Of a stretch of 64,000 nucleotides of DNA, positions 8,665-18,246 are shown piece by piece (the stretch's first letter is position 1; each line of letters starts with the position of its first letter). The DNA lies in contig NZ_PHHE01000001.1 of the NCBI RefSeq assembly GCF_002813455.1, positions 3,275,001 through 3,339,000 of the forward strand. Reading direction: 5' to 3'. This DNA comes from Pseudomonas baetica. Lineage in GTDB: Bacteria; Pseudomonadota; Gammaproteobacteria; Pseudomonadales; Pseudomonadaceae. Below the pieces are notes generated by a model. The model had not been told where the DNA came from, ran no database searches, and saw only the letters and a list, made by a program, of their open reading frames with translations. The position numbers were made by a program, and so were the translations under genes.

Positions 8665-10622
8665 GGTCACTCGGCGCCTGGCTACTGGCCGGGACGTTGT
8701 TGCTGCTTGGCAACAGCGCCCACGCCGGCCTGCAATTACGGCTCAAGACTGACGGCCTGAGCCCAGCCCAACAACAGGCCAGCCAGGCGCTGATCGATGA
8801 AGCCATGCGCGCGCTGCCGCCGAGCTTCATCGAGCGGCTGGATCGGCGCATCGATGTCGGCTGGACCGACGACATGCCCGTCAATGCCTATGGCCAGGCC
8901 ACGCTGGTTGCCGAACTCGATCTGAACCGCAAACTGCTCGCCAGCCTCACCGACGGCAGCGCCGCCAAAGAGAAAACCAATCGCCCCCACGGCACTGTGC
9001 GTCAGGAACTGCTCGCCACCGTGCTGCACGAAATCACCCACATTTATGACCGCGCGCGCTTGTGGCCGAGTGCCGAACGCACGCTGATCCAGCGTTGCAC
9101 CCGGCGTTTCAATAGCGCCGGGCTGATCGGTATCCCCGATGAATGCCGTGGCCAGAACGGCCGCCGCTTTACCCTCAGCGATGACCCGCGTCTGCTCGAC
9201 CTTGCCGGTTGGCAGCAATACGTCGGCCGTCGTGGCGAACGCGAACAGCACAACCGGCAGATCGCCCGCAGCCCGGATTTGTACGAAATCTCCAGTCCAA
9301 AGGAGTTCGTCGCGGTCAACATGGAGTATTTCCTCCTCGACCCGAGCTATGCCTGCCGCCGTCCGGCGTTGTACCGCTACTACCAGGAACACTTCGGCTG
9401 GGCACCACCGGCCAAGGACACCTGCAGCAAGACCTTCGCCTTCCTCAATGCCGGTAACGACTTCGCCAAGCAGCCCTTGGGACAGGTCGACCCGGAACGG
9501 GTTTACGCCGTCGATTATCTGCTCGCCGAGGCCAATCAGAACTGGGTCAGCCGTTGGGGCCACAGCATGTTGCGGCTGGTGATCTGCGCACCCGGTCGGC
9601 CGCGTGGCCCGGATTGCCGGCTCGATCTGGATCAGCATCTGGTGCTGTCGTATCGCGCCTTCGTAGGCGATGTGCAGCTGTCGAGCTGGGACGGACTGGT
9701 CGGCAAGTACCCTTCACGATTGTTCGTCCTGCCATTGGCACAAGTCATCGACGAATACACCAAGACCGAACTGCGCAGCCTCGCTTCGGTACCGCTGAAT
9801 CTGTCACGCAACGAGATCGAAGGCGTGGTCGAACACGCCGCCGAGATGCACTGGAGCTACGACGGTAACTACTTCTTCCTGTCCAACAACTGCGCGGTAG
9901 AAGGCCTGAAACTGTTGCGCAGCGGCAGCAACAACGCGCAGCTCACCGGCCTGGACAGCATCATGCCCAACGGTTTGCTGGAAGTGCTCAAGGGCCGGGG
10001 CCTGGCCGACACCAGCGTGCTGGATGATCCCAAAGAGGCGCTGCGTCTGGGTTATCGCTTCGATTCGTTCCGTGATCGTTATCAGGCGATGTTCGATGTA
10101 CTGAAGAAGCAATTGCCGATCAAACAGAACAGTGTTGAGCAATGGCTTTCGTTGACTGCCGAGGAACGCCGCCCGTGGTTCGAACGTGCCGACCTGCGCA
10201 CCAGCGCCGCACTGCTGCTGTTGGAACAGGCGAGCTACCGGCGACAGTTGTTGCTCGCACAGGACGAGGTCAAGCAGCGTTACCTCGGCGCACGCGAACT
10301 GGAAAACGGCGGCATGGACAAAGCCAACGCGACCTTGCAGGAAATCCTCGCCAATAGCGGCTTCCTCAGTCGCCCGGCGGAATTGCTCGACTCCAAGGGT
10401 TACGGCTTGCCGCAACCGAGCGAATTCAGCCGCTTGGAAGCAGAAAGCAGCCAGCGGCAGAAAAAGCTCCTGGCCCTTTCCGGAGATCTGGACACCGAAG
10501 TGCGAAAGTTGCTGGAGCCCAAGCGTGCTGCCGAGATTGCGGCGAGCGAAGCCAACGTGAAACAGATTGGCGAGCATTTGCGCAAACTGCACAAGGCGTC
10601 TGGCGGACTGGAACTGCCATAA
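8661..10622 (+). CDS. DUF4105 / Lnb N-terminal-domain protein with HExxH motif
   Basis: This large exported protein has 653 aa and a signal peptide (residues 1-22). Residues 30-230 contain a zinc-metalloprotease-like HEITH at 123-127. A DUF4105 (Lnb N-terminal periplasmic) domain follows around residues 285-470 (SRWGHSMLRLVIC, then the FFLSNNCAVEGLKLL Cys-containing stretch). A helical, charged C-terminal region contains ERRPWFERADLR and a coiled-coil-like tail. Lnb-type domains occur in lipoprotein transacylases and related cysteine hydrolases, so this may be a bifunctional envelope enzyme. That is inference, since neither activity is proven by sequence. It starts at a GTG overlapping DUF2388 copy 3 and is the last gene of the operon. 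Confidence 0.8.
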   Translation: MRSLGAWLLAGTLLLLGNSAHAGLQLRLKTDGLSPAQQQASQALIDEAMRALPPSFIERLDRRIDVGWTDDMPVNAYGQATLVAELDLNRKLLASLTDGSAAKEKTNRPHGTVRQELLATVLHEITHIYDRARLWPSAERTLIQRCTRRFNSAGLIGIPDECRGQNGRRFTLSDDPRLLDLAGWQQYVGRRGEREQHNRQIARSPDLYEISSPKEFVAVNMEYFLLDPSYACRRPALYRYYQEHFGWAPPAKDTCSKTFAFLNAGNDFAKQPLGQVDPERVYAVDYLLAEANQNWVSRWGHSMLRLVICAPGRPRGPDCRLDLDQHLVLSYRAFVGDVQLSSWDGLVGKYPSRLFVLPLAQVIDEYTKTELRSLASVPLNLSRNEIEGVVEHAAEMHWSYDGNYFFLSNNCAVEGLKLLRSGSNNAQLTGLDSIMPNGLLEVLKGRGLADTSVLDDPKEALRLGYRFDSFRDRYQAMFDVLKKQLPIKQNSVEQWLSLTAEERRPWFERADLRTSAALLLLEQASYRRQLLLAQDEVKQRYLGARELENGGMDKANATLQEILANSGFLSRPAELLDSKGYGLPQPSEFSRLEAESSQRQKKLLALSGDLDTEVRKLLEPKRAAEIAASEANVKQIGEHLRKLHKASGGLELP

Positions 10623-10626
10623 AAGC

Positions 10627-10654
10627 GAAAGATCGCAGCCTGCGGCAGCTCCTA
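10627..10654 (+). repeat. REP sequence (GATCGCAGCCTGCGGCAGCTCCTA type), left arm
   Basis: This is the inverted copy of the REP at 12111-12139. The two arms formed one palindromic element before IS insertion. The last two bases (TA, 10653-10654) are the apparent core dinucleotide repeated at the right end of the IS (12091-12092). Confidence 0.85.
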
Positions 10655-10689
10655 TGTATGGACTCGCCCCCACTGTCTACCCGTTTTTT

Positions 10690-10924
10690 GAAAACTGTCG
10701 CCCCGTTGCATCTATGTATTAGGCCTATTCGTGGAAGCCGTCTTCGGCCTCTGGCCAAAATTGGAAGAGCTCGTGGCATGCCGATTACAGTCAGGCCTCG
10801 AAGGCCAGTAGGAGCTTAGGCATCAATCCACGCTGGTCTTACCTGGGGTCAATTTTTTTCAGCAAAGGGTCGGACAGTCAGTACCTCGGTGGCAGAACTC
10901 GGTCGCTCAGTGGCTTATCGTCGC
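10690..10924 (-). ncRNA. Candidate bridge RNA of the IS110-family element
   Basis: Read on the minus strand, two structured loops appear. The first (10823 to 10778) has a closing stem ATGCC/GGCAT. One internal-loop side is AGCTCCTAC (10816-10808), identical to the REP flank. Its apical hairpin is GGCC-TTCGA-GGCC. The other side is CTGTA (10790-10786), complementary to TACAG on the other flank. The second (10765 to 10712) has TCCAATT (10765-10759), identical to the right end of the IS. A hairpin with GCCG-AAGA-CGGC follows, and then ATACATAG (10719-10712), complementary to CTATGTAT at the left junction. This is the target-loop plus donor-loop plan known for IS110 bridge RNAs. RNA ends are approximate, and transcription is inferred. 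Confidence 0.7.
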
Positions 10925-12010
10925 TTACTGACCATTACCAGCATGACGACGATAAGACTGGTCATTCTGTAGAAGCACCCAGACGATTCGTAGGTTGCGG
11001 TTGGCTAACCTGATCGCAGCCTCCTTACGGCCCAGTCGGCTCATCCACCGCAACAAGCGGCGGTCATCGGGTTGCAGGGAATCAGGTCGCAGTTGTTGCA
11101 GGACCGAATGGGCTCCCTGGATCATCAAGCTGCGTAAATAAACATCACCTCGCTTGGTCATGTCGCCCAGCCGGACCGTCTGCCCGCTGCTGTGCTGGTC
11201 AGGCACCATGCCAAAGTACGCGGCAAACTTGCGGGCATTGGGAAACCGCTCAGGGTTGGTTTCCTTGGCCACCAGTGCCGTGGCAATGACTGGGCCAATG
11301 CCGCGCACGGTCATCAGTCGCCTCGCTGTCATGTCGGCGTTAGCGGCCACTTCCAGGCGGCCCGTCAACACGCCGATGCGCTCGCCCAAATGGCGCCACT
11401 CAGCCAACAGTTCGTCGATCAATTCACGCAGCAGGCCAGGCAGTGGCTGGGTCGCATCTTCCAGTACCCGCGGAATCTTCTGACTGATCGCAACATCGCC
11501 CTGCGCCAAGGCCACGCCGTGCTCGAGCAGCAGGCCGCGCATCTGATTGCTGACCGCCGTGCGTCGACGCACATAGCCCTGACGGGCGCGATGCAGCGCT
11601 TGCATTGCCAGCGCAGCAACGCTTTTGACCGGTACCGCGCAGATTTTTTCATCGCGACCAGCGCGCAGAATCGCCAGCGCATCGTTGCGATCATTTTTAG
11701 GCCCACTGCGGTGTGTGGTCACCAAACCGGCTGGAAGAATCCGCGCCAGATTACCTTTGTCTTGCAACTGCCGGGCCCAGGCTTGAGCTCCCGGACCGGT
11801 CTCCATCAAAACCACGACATGAGGCGGCAGCTGTTGGAGAAACTCATAAAACGCCTCACGCGACTTGATCCGCTGTTCATAGCGCACCTGGCCGAGGACA
11901 TCTTCACCAGCGACCTGAAAGACCTGTTTGGCCAGATCTACCGCCAAAGTTGTGCAGGCCGACAAATCGGAAGAAGACAGGGATTGATCATTCGAACTAT
12001 GATTTTTCAT
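10925..12010 (-). CDS. IS110-family transposase (DEDD recombinase)
   Basis: This intact 361-aa transposase has an N-terminal RuvC-like domain whose DEDD residues can be placed: D25 (TTLAVDLAKQ), E70 (VVVLMETGPG) and D107/D110 (GPKNDRNDA). A C-terminal Tnp domain contains the helix-hairpin-helix segment LMTVRGIGPVIATALVA and the serine region FGMVPDQHSSGQTVRLG. The start ATG overlaps a copy of the 12-bp terminal repeat (12009-12020), so protein binding there could affect translation or transcription. The long non-coding stretch lies downstream of the gene, as in the IS1111 group. Confidence 0.92.
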   Translation of the reverse strand: MKNHSSNDQSLSSSDLSACTTLAVDLAKQVFQVAGEDVLGQVRYEQRIKSREAFYEFLQQLPPHVVVLMETGPGAQAWARQLQDKGNLARILPAGLVTTHRSGPKNDRNDALAILRAGRDEKICAVPVKSVAALAMQALHRARQGYVRRRTAVSNQMRGLLLEHGVALAQGDVAISQKIPRVLEDATQPLPGLLRELIDELLAEWRHLGERIGVLTGRLEVAANADMTARRLMTVRGIGPVIATALVAKETNPERFPNARKFAAYFGMVPDQHSSGQTVRLGDMTKRGDVYLRSLMIQGAHSVLQQLRPDSLQPDDRRLLRWMSRLGRKEAAIRLANRNLRIVWVLLQNDQSYRRHAGNGQ

Positions 12011-12110
12011 GGACTCGCCCTCGCTGTCGATGGCTGTTTAGACTGCCACCGTGGCGCATTGACGCCTCGGCTTGGGCGAGTCCATCCAATTACAGAGGGA
12101 TCGAATTCCC

Positions 12111-12139
12111 TGTAGGAGCTGCCGCAGGCTGCGATCTTT
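12111..12139 (-). repeat. REP sequence, right arm (GTAGGAGCTGCCGCAGGCTG type)
   Basis: This is the inverted partner of 10627-10654. Together with the 12093-12110 palindromic spacer (CAGAGGGATCGAATTCCC) it is the original REP element into which the IS110-family element inserted. Confidence 0.85.
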
Positions 12140-12153
12140 TGACTGACTAACGA

Positions 12154-12609
12154 TTAATACAAAACCCCATCCAGAATTTCATAAACGATCCCGGTGCCCA
12201 CCGCGATCAGCACGATATCGCCACCAGCCCGGCGCCATTCATAACCCGGATAGACCGGCAAACGACCTAACGCACGACCATCCAGGCGCTCACCGTAATA
12301 ACCGTGCGGCAATGGCCGGCCACGCTCCAGGTGGATGCCCGGCGGCGGCGGCGCACCGCGCACGAAGTAGCCGTGGTTGTCGCGAATGGTCTGGCGCACC
12401 GGACCGAAGTCGCGAGGTGGCGGGCCGCCTCGGTGGTTGTTCGGCGGGCCACGGCGATCGTCACCGCGATGCTCCCCTTGGTTGTCGTAATGGCCCTGCT
12501 GCGGGCCGCCGCGGTCGTGATCATCGCGCTGATCGGCGCTGGCCAGCAGCGGAGTCGCGCTGATCATCAGCACACCCAATCCGGCCATCAGACGTTTCGG
12601 CATTTTCAT
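12154..12609 (-). CDS. RcnB/CigR-like exported small protein
   Basis: This 151-aa protein has a signal peptide (KMPKRLMAGLGVLMISATPLLASA), a low-complexity H/D/R/G/P-rich segment (residues 26-75), and a C-terminal RcnB-like domain (RGRPLPHGYYGERLDG, LPVYPGYEWRRAG, ending IVYEILDGVLY). Relatives include the nickel/cobalt homeostasis protein RcnB and the Salmonella anti-virulence protein CigR; the role here is unknown. The ATG at 12609 is chosen because GAGGAAAG lies just upstream; the earlier in-frame GTG at 12624 overlaps that site. It is transcribed away from the IS and sits convergent to nothing. Confidence 0.75.
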   Translation of the reverse strand: MKMPKRLMAGLGVLMISATPLLASADQRDDHDRGGPQQGHYDNQGEHRGDDRRGPPNNHRGGPPPRDFGPVRQTIRDNHGYFVRGAPPPPGIHLERGRPLPHGYYGERLDGRALGRLPVYPGYEWRRAGGDIVLIAVGTGIVYEILDGVLY

Positions 12610-12636
12610 TCGGTCTTTCCTCACAGCACTGACAGC

Positions 12637-12669
12637 AAAAAGGGCTTCAGAACGTAGTCCTGAAGCCCT
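12637..12669 (-). terminator. Terminator of trpBA
   Basis: In the minus direction, the AGGGCTTCAG/CTGAAGCCCT stem is followed by a run of T (AAAA at 12637-12640 on the plus strand). It lies about 60 bp past the trpA stop. Confidence 0.85.
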
Positions 12670-12731
12670 CGGTCTTGCTTGTTTAGTCTGTACCGTGAGG
12701 TGCTAATTCCTCTGTATCAGGAACTTTACCT

Positions 12732-13543
12732 TCAACTGACGCGGGCCTTACGCACGCCTTCGGACAGCGCCGAGCACAGGCTCAACACGCCATCGATGGC
12801 CTGATCCGGCGTGGTCGCGTTGGCGATGTGATCGATCAGCGCCGAACCCACCACCACACCGTCGGCAAGACGCGCAATGGCCGCCGCTTGCTCCGGGGTA
12901 CGGATACCGAAACCAATGCTGATCGGCAGATCGGTATGGCGGCGCAGACGGGTCACTGCCTCTTCGACGTGCTCCAGCGTTGCCGCACCGGCACCGGTCA
13001 CACCGGCCACGGACACGTAGTAAACAAATCCGGAACTGCCGTTGAGCACCTTCGGCAGACGTGCGTCGTCGGTGGTCGGCGTGGTCAGGCGGATGAAGTC
13101 CAGACCGGCAGCCTGGGCCGGGTCGCAGAGTTCTTCGTTGTGCTCTGGCGGCATGTCGACCACGATCAGACCATCGACGCCTGCCTCTTTGGCTTCAGCG
13201 ATGAAACGCTCAACGCCAAACTTGTGGATCGGGTTGAAGTAGCCCATCAGCACCAGCGGCGTATCGCTATTGTCTTCACGGAACTCGCGAACCATTTGCA
13301 GGGTTTTCGCCAGATTCTGCTTGGCACCCAGCGCACGGATATTGGCGAGTTGAATCGCCGGGCCGTCCGCCATCGGGTCGGTGAACGGCATGCCCAGTTC
13401 GATAACGTCGGCACCGGCCTTGGGCAAGCCCTTGAGGATCGCCAGCGAAGTGTCGTAATCCGGGTCACCGGCGGTGACGAAGGTCACCAGCGCGGCACGA
13501 TTTTGTTGTTTGAGTTCGGCAAATCGGGTTTGCAGGCGGCTCA

Positions 13544-13544
<1 letters not shown>
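12732..13544 (-). CDS. trpA: Tryptophan synthase alpha subunit
   Basis: This 270-aa TIM-barrel subunit cleaves indole-3-glycerol phosphate to indole and glyceraldehyde-3-phosphate and channels indole to TrpB. The family signature [15 protein letters not shown] appears as [16 protein letters not shown], with the catalytic Glu and Asp present (E in IELG, D in FTDP). The phosphate-binding loop is [13 protein letters not shown]. The start MSRLQTRF at 13544 shares one base with the trpB stop (TGATG-type overlap), so translation is coupled; a longer open frame upstream belongs to trpB on another frame. A terminator follows. Confidence 0.96.
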
Positions 13545-14890
<1,346 letters not shown>

Positions 14891-15808
14891 ATGAGCCACG
14901 ACCTTCCCCCGCTGAACGCCCTGCGCGCCTTCGAAGCCACGGCCCGGCTGAACAGCGTCAGTCAGGCCGCCGAACAGCTGCACGTCACCCATGGCGCAGT
15001 GAGTCGACAGCTCAAAGTGCTGGAAGAACACCTTGGTGTCAGCCTGTTCGTCAAGGATGGACGCGGCTTGAAACTCACAGATGCCGGCGTGCGTTTGCGC
15101 GATGCCAGCGGCGAAGCGTTTGACCGGTTGCGCAGCGTTTGTGCAGAGCTGACGCAAAGCACCGCCGATGCGCCGTTCGTGCTCGGTTGCTCCGGAAGTT
15201 TGCTGGCGCGCTGGTTTATTCCGCGACTGGGGCGCTTGAATGCCGATCTGCCGGACTTGCGTCTGCACCTCTCGGCGGGAGAAGGCGATCTCGATCCCAG
15301 ACGTCCGGGGCTGGATGCTCTCCTGCTGTTCGCCGAACCACCATGGCCGGCGGACATGCAGGTGTATGAACTGGCTGCGGAACGCATCGGCCCGGTGCTG
15401 AGCCCGCTGTTCAGCGGCTATCAACGCCTGCAAACGGCATCTGCCGAAGCCTTGCTCGATGAGCCGCTGCTGCACACGACGTCACGCCCGCAAGCCTGGC
15501 CGAGCTGGGCACAGCAAAACCACCTCGACACCAAGGCATTGAAGCTCGGACAAGGTTTTGAGCATTTGTATTATTTGCTGGAAGCGGCGGTTGCAGGTCT
15601 CGGCGTGGCCATCGCGCCGGAGCCGCTGGTTACCGAGGATTTGAAGGCCGGTCGCCTGGTTGCGCCGTGGGGCTTCTGTGAAACCCCGGCGCAACTGGCG
15701 TTGTGGCTACCCAAGCGCGCCGCGGACGGGCGCGCTCGGCAACTGGCGCAATGGCTCAAGCATGAGCTGCGCCAGAGCGATCACTCGCCGCGCTTGAACA
15801 GCAAGTAA
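14891..15808 (+). CDS. trpI: LysR-type activator of trpBA
   Basis: This 305-aa LysR regulator has an N-terminal HTH ([20 protein letters not shown], then [16 protein letters not shown]) and an effector domain with the segment [17 protein letters not shown]. In pseudomonads TrpI senses indoleglycerol phosphate and activates the divergent trpBA operon. The start ATG is at 14891. Its last 28 bp overlap, convergently, the end of the DUF883 gene on the minus strand. Confidence 0.93.
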   Translation: MSHDLPPLNALRAFEATARLNSVSQAAEQLHVTHGAVSRQLKVLEEHLGVSLFVKDGRGLKLTDAGVRLRDASGEAFDRLRSVCAELTQSTADAPFVLGCSGSLLARWFIPRLGRLNADLPDLRLHLSAGEGDLDPRRPGLDALLLFAEPPWPADMQVYELAAERIGPVLSPLFSGYQRLQTASAEALLDEPLLHTTSRPQAWPSWAQQNHLDTKALKLGQGFEHLYYLLEAAVAGLGVAIAPEPLVTEDLKAGRLVAPWGFCETPAQLALWLPKRAADGRARQLAQWLKHELRQSDHSPRLNSK

Positions 15809-16107
15809 GCCGCCAGCAGACCCAGTGCACCGACTGCCACACCGGCAGTCGTCCATGGGTGTTCCTGAGCATAATCGCGGGTGGCGATCCCGGTCTCACG
15901 GGTTTTCACTTTAACTTCTTCGTAAGCGTCGCTGAGCAGGTGGCGCGAATGTTTCAGCGCACTTTCAGCATTGCTTTTCAGCGCCTTGAGGGTCTTGCGC
16001 GACTCGTCGGAAGCATCGTCTTTCAGGCTTTCCAACGACTTGAGCAGACTCTCGATCTCCGCTTCCATGCTTTGCAATGAGGCTTTACGTAAAGAGGTGT
16101 TGGCCAT
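15781..16107 (-). CDS. DUF883 / ElaB-YqjD-like membrane-anchored protein
   Basis: This 108-aa protein has a long amphipathic, coiled-coil-like helix (residues about 5-75, rich in [23 protein letters not shown]) and one C-terminal membrane helix ([19 protein letters not shown]) ending in KRGE. This is the architecture of the ElaB/YqjD/DUF883 family, members of which are inner-membrane tail-anchored and ribosome-associated in stationary-phase E. coli. The ATG at 16107 has GGAGAG upstream (CAGGAGAGCCACC). It overlaps the trpI 3' end by 28 bp. Confidence 0.85.
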   Translation of the reverse strand: MANTSLRKASLQSMEAEIESLLKSLESLKDDASDESRKTLKALKSNAESALKHSRHLLSDAYEEVKVKTRETGIATRDYAQEHPWTTAGVAVGALGLLAAYLLFKRGE

Positions 16108-16263
16108 GGTGGCTCTCCTGCATTGGTGATGAGTGGCGTGTGTTGATTGGGACTTCAGCGGTTTGAGAAAGTGCAGAAAATCTGAACTTCGCTTGCGCAG
16201 CGGCGCCGAAATCAACAGTGCAATTCACTGCTAGTCTCAAATCCACACGCAAAGGAGATCGCC

Positions 16264-16479
16264 ATGAGTGACCATCACACGTACAAGAAAGTCGAGCTGG
16301 TCGGCTCGTCCCCAACCAGTATCGAAGACGCCATCAACAACGCGTTGGCCGAAGCCAACAAGAGCATCAAGCACCTGGAATGGTTTGAAGTGACCGAGAC
16401 CCGCGGCCACATCAAGGACGGTAAAGCGGCGCACTTTCAGGTAACGCTGAAGGTCGGGTTCCGGATTGCCAGCAGCTGA
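16264..16479 (+). CDS. Dodecin flavin-storage protein
   Basis: This 71-aa protein matches the dodecin family ([20 protein letters not shown], then [17 protein letters not shown]...[11 protein letters not shown]). Dodecins form hollow dodecamers that bind riboflavin/FMN or CoA, using the conserved Trp (W in LEWFEV) to stack the isoalloxazine. The start ATG follows AAAGGAGATCGCC. It is monocistronic, 156 bp from the divergent DUF883 gene. Confidence 0.93.
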   Translation: MSDHHTYKKVELVGSSPTSIEDAINNALAEANKSIKHLEWFEVTETRGHIKDGKAAHFQVTLKVGFRIASS

Positions 16480-16607
16480 GTTTAGTCTACGCTTCTGAAC
16501 TTGCGCGCTGGCCGAGTGCCATAGGAATGGCAAAGCGCTACAAGGTGGTCGCACCGAGTGAATGACTCGGTGCACGCCTCTTTTAATCCGACCAGGGAGT
16601 GCGACCG

Positions 16608-16832
16608 ATGAAGAATTTCATATTGGCAGTAGGTTTGTTGAGCCTTGCGGGTGGTGCGTTTGCTGCCGGCAAGCCTTGTGAAGAGCTGAAAAGCGAGATT
16701 GCGGCGAAGCTGGATGCCAAGGGCGTTTCCGGGTATTCGCTTGAGATTGTAGAGAAGGGCGCCGCGGCTGGCGGCGATGTCGTCGGCAGCTGTGAAGGTG
16801 GCACCAAAGAAATCGTCTACAAGCGCGGTTGA
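16608..16832 (+). CDS. DUF1161 exported small protein, copy 1
   Basis: This 74-aa protein has a signal peptide (KNFILAVGLLSLAGGAFA) and a DUF1161 domain. The domain has two conserved cysteines (CEELKSEI... and VGSCEGGTKEIVY) that probably form a disulfide in the periplasm. The function is unknown. The ATG at 16608 follows CAGGGAGTGCGACCG. A terminator follows at once. A second copy is at 18936. Confidence 0.87.
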   Translation: MKNFILAVGLLSLAGGAFAAGKPCEELKSEIAAKLDAKGVSGYSLEIVEKGAAAGGDVVGSCEGGTKEIVYKRG

Positions 16833-16847
16833 TCGTGCCTGAAATGC

Positions 16848-16877
16848 AAAAGCCGACGTGAATGCGTCGGCTTTTTT
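16848..16877 (+). terminator. Terminator after DUF1161 copy 1
   Basis: The stem AAAAGCCGAC/GTCGGCTTTT is followed by TTTTTT and lies 15 bp after the stop. Confidence 0.9.
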
Positions 16878-16896
16878 GTGGGCAACGTATTGCCAA

Positions 16897-16986
16897 TGTG
16901 GGAGCGGGCTTGCTCGCGAAGGGGGCGTGCCAGTCGACATTTTTTGTGCCTGACACCCCGCCTTCGCGAGCAAGCCCGCTCCCACA
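16897..16986. repeat. REP doublet (REPIN) with 42-bp spacer
   Basis: The TGTGGGAGCGGG... arm (16897-16920) and its inverse (16963-16986) face each other across exactly 42 bp. The spacer contains CAGTCGACAT and CTGACAC, shared with the elements at 38726, 42669 and 48453. It separates DUF1161 copy 1 from the convergent LLM gene. Confidence 0.9.
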
Positions 16987-17004
16987 AGGGATCTACGCAG
17001 AATT

Positions 17005-18006
17005 TCAGCCCTTCATGACTTGTGCCAGCAACTCGTACGAGTGCACACGATCAGCGTGTTCATACAAATCACTGGTGAAAATCAGCTCATCCGCCTGCGT
17101 CTGCTCAATCAGCACTTCAAGTTTCGCGCGGATTTTCGCCGGGCTGCCAACCATCGCCAGGCCAAGGAAATCACCCACCGCCTCACGCTCATGGGGCAAC
17201 CACAAGCCGTCCATGGTTTTTACCGGCGGACGTTGCACCAGGCTTTGCCCACGCATCAGCGCGAGGATTCGCTGGTACACCGAGGTCGCGAGGTAATCCG
17301 CTTGTTCATCGGTATCGGCCGCCACCAGCGGCACACCGAGCATCACATACGGCTTGTCCAGCACCGCCGACGGCTTGAAATGATTGCGGTAGACGCGAAT
17401 CGCCTCGTGCATGAAGCGCGGGGCGAAATGCGAGGCAAAGGCGTAGGGCAAACCGCGCTCACCGGCCAGTTGCGCACTGAACAGGCTGGAACCCAGTAAC
17501 CAGATCGGCACATGGGTGCCAGTGCCCGGCATCGCGATCACCCGTTGATCCGGGGTGCGCGGGCCAAGGAAGCGCGCCAGTTCGGCAACGTCTTCGGGGA
17601 AGTCGTCGGCACTGCCGGAACGCTCACGGCGCAGGGCACGGGCGGTCATTTGATCGGAACCCGGCGCACGGCCGAGACCGAGATCGATGCGCCCCGGATA
17701 CAGACTCTCAAGGGTGCCGAACTGCTCGGCGATCACCAGCGGCGCGTGGTTGGGCAGCATGACGCCGCCCGAACCGACGCGAATCGTCGATGTACCACCG
17801 GCCAGATAACCCAGCAGCACCGAGGTCGCGGAACTGGCGATGCCGTCCATATTGTGGTGTTCAGCCACCCAGAACCGCGTGTAGCCGAATTTTTCAACAT
17901 GCTGCGCCAGATCCAGGGAATTGCGCAGAGACTGTGCCGGGCTGCCGTTTTCTCGCACCGGAACCAGATCGAGGGTGGAAAATTTTACGTCCGAGAGTTG
18001 CTTCAT
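17005..18006 (-). CDS. LLM-class flavin-dependent oxidoreductase
   Basis: This 333-aa luciferase-like monooxygenase of the MsnO8/YhbW-like group has a TIM barrel starting [14 protein letters not shown]. Further family features are [20 protein letters not shown], the [20 protein letters not shown] loop and the [13 protein letters not shown] flavin/substrate region. It would use reduced FMN and oxygen; the substrate is unknown. The start ATG at 18006 lies at the base of a hairpin that pairs its Shine-Dalgarno (18008-18037). It is transcribed divergently from osmC-like 18247. Confidence 0.88.
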   Translation of the reverse strand: MKQLSDVKFSTLDLVPVRENGSPAQSLRNSLDLAQHVEKFGYTRFWVAEHHNMDGIASSATSVLLGYLAGGTSTIRVGSGGVMLPNHAPLVIAEQFGTLESLYPGRIDLGLGRAPGSDQMTARALRRERSGSADDFPEDVAELARFLGPRTPDQRVIAMPGTGTHVPIWLLGSSLFSAQLAGERGLPYAFASHFAPRFMHEAIRVYRNHFKPSAVLDKPYVMLGVPLVAADTDEQADYLATSVYQRILALMRGQSLVQRPPVKTMDGLWLPHEREAVGDFLGLAMVGSPAKIRAKLEVLIEQTQADELIFTSDLYEHADRVHSYELLAQVMKG

Positions 18007-18040
18007 AAACCTGCTTCTCCGAGTGAGGAGGCAGGTTTTT
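18007..18040 (-). promoter_or_regulatory. Leader hairpin over the LLM gene start
   Basis: AACCTGC (18008-18014) pairs with GCAGGTT (18031-18037), and CTCC (18017-18020) pairs with GGAG (18027-18030). On the minus strand the stem ends two bases from the start codon and includes the purine-rich segment. It could control translation, or on the plus strand act as a weak terminator. Confidence 0.4.
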
Positions 18041-18246
18041 CTTGCGAACGAAAACCTGCCGAATCCATAAGCGTGTTTTGTGCAATGTGGGCATATACCC
18101 GAATTTCAATAGCACAGGCGAAATTTCCTACTAAAAAAGTCAACCATTCAGATGAGCTGAACTTTGTTCCGCCGTCTATCCTCAGAAGCCTTGCAAGCAA
18201 AACCACGACGGCGCGGCGTTCCGCGCCTGATCTTGAGGAGGCAGAC

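Larger units (their letters stand above)
10655..12092 (-). mobile_element. IS110-family element (IS1111-like), inserted in a REP pair
   Basis: The element is about 1438 bp, with its transposase on the minus strand. Rejoining the flanks at a shared TA gives CTCCTACAGAGGGA, which is exactly the mirror of the other REP arm (TCCCTGTAGGAG), so the insertion point is fixed to the base pair. The 12-bp subterminal inverted repeats are ATGGACTCGCCC at 10658-10669 and GGGCGAGTCCAT at 12074-12085. A third copy sits on the transposase start (12009-12020). There is no longer target duplication, as expected for this family. The non-coding stretch downstream of the transposase (10655-10924) carries a candidate bridge RNA. 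Confidence 0.88.

Noticed and set aside
10751..10757. CCTCTGG in the IS110 non-coding end, complementary to CAGAGG of the REP flank, as an extra guide
   Set aside because: Only six bases, outside the first loop and part of the second-loop hairpin. It is in the wrong strand sense compared with the better CTGTA guide, so it is probably chance.
16897..16986. Repeated palindromes as a CRISPR array
   Set aside because: Single pairs with no repeated spacers and no cas genes. Better explained as REP/REPIN elements.
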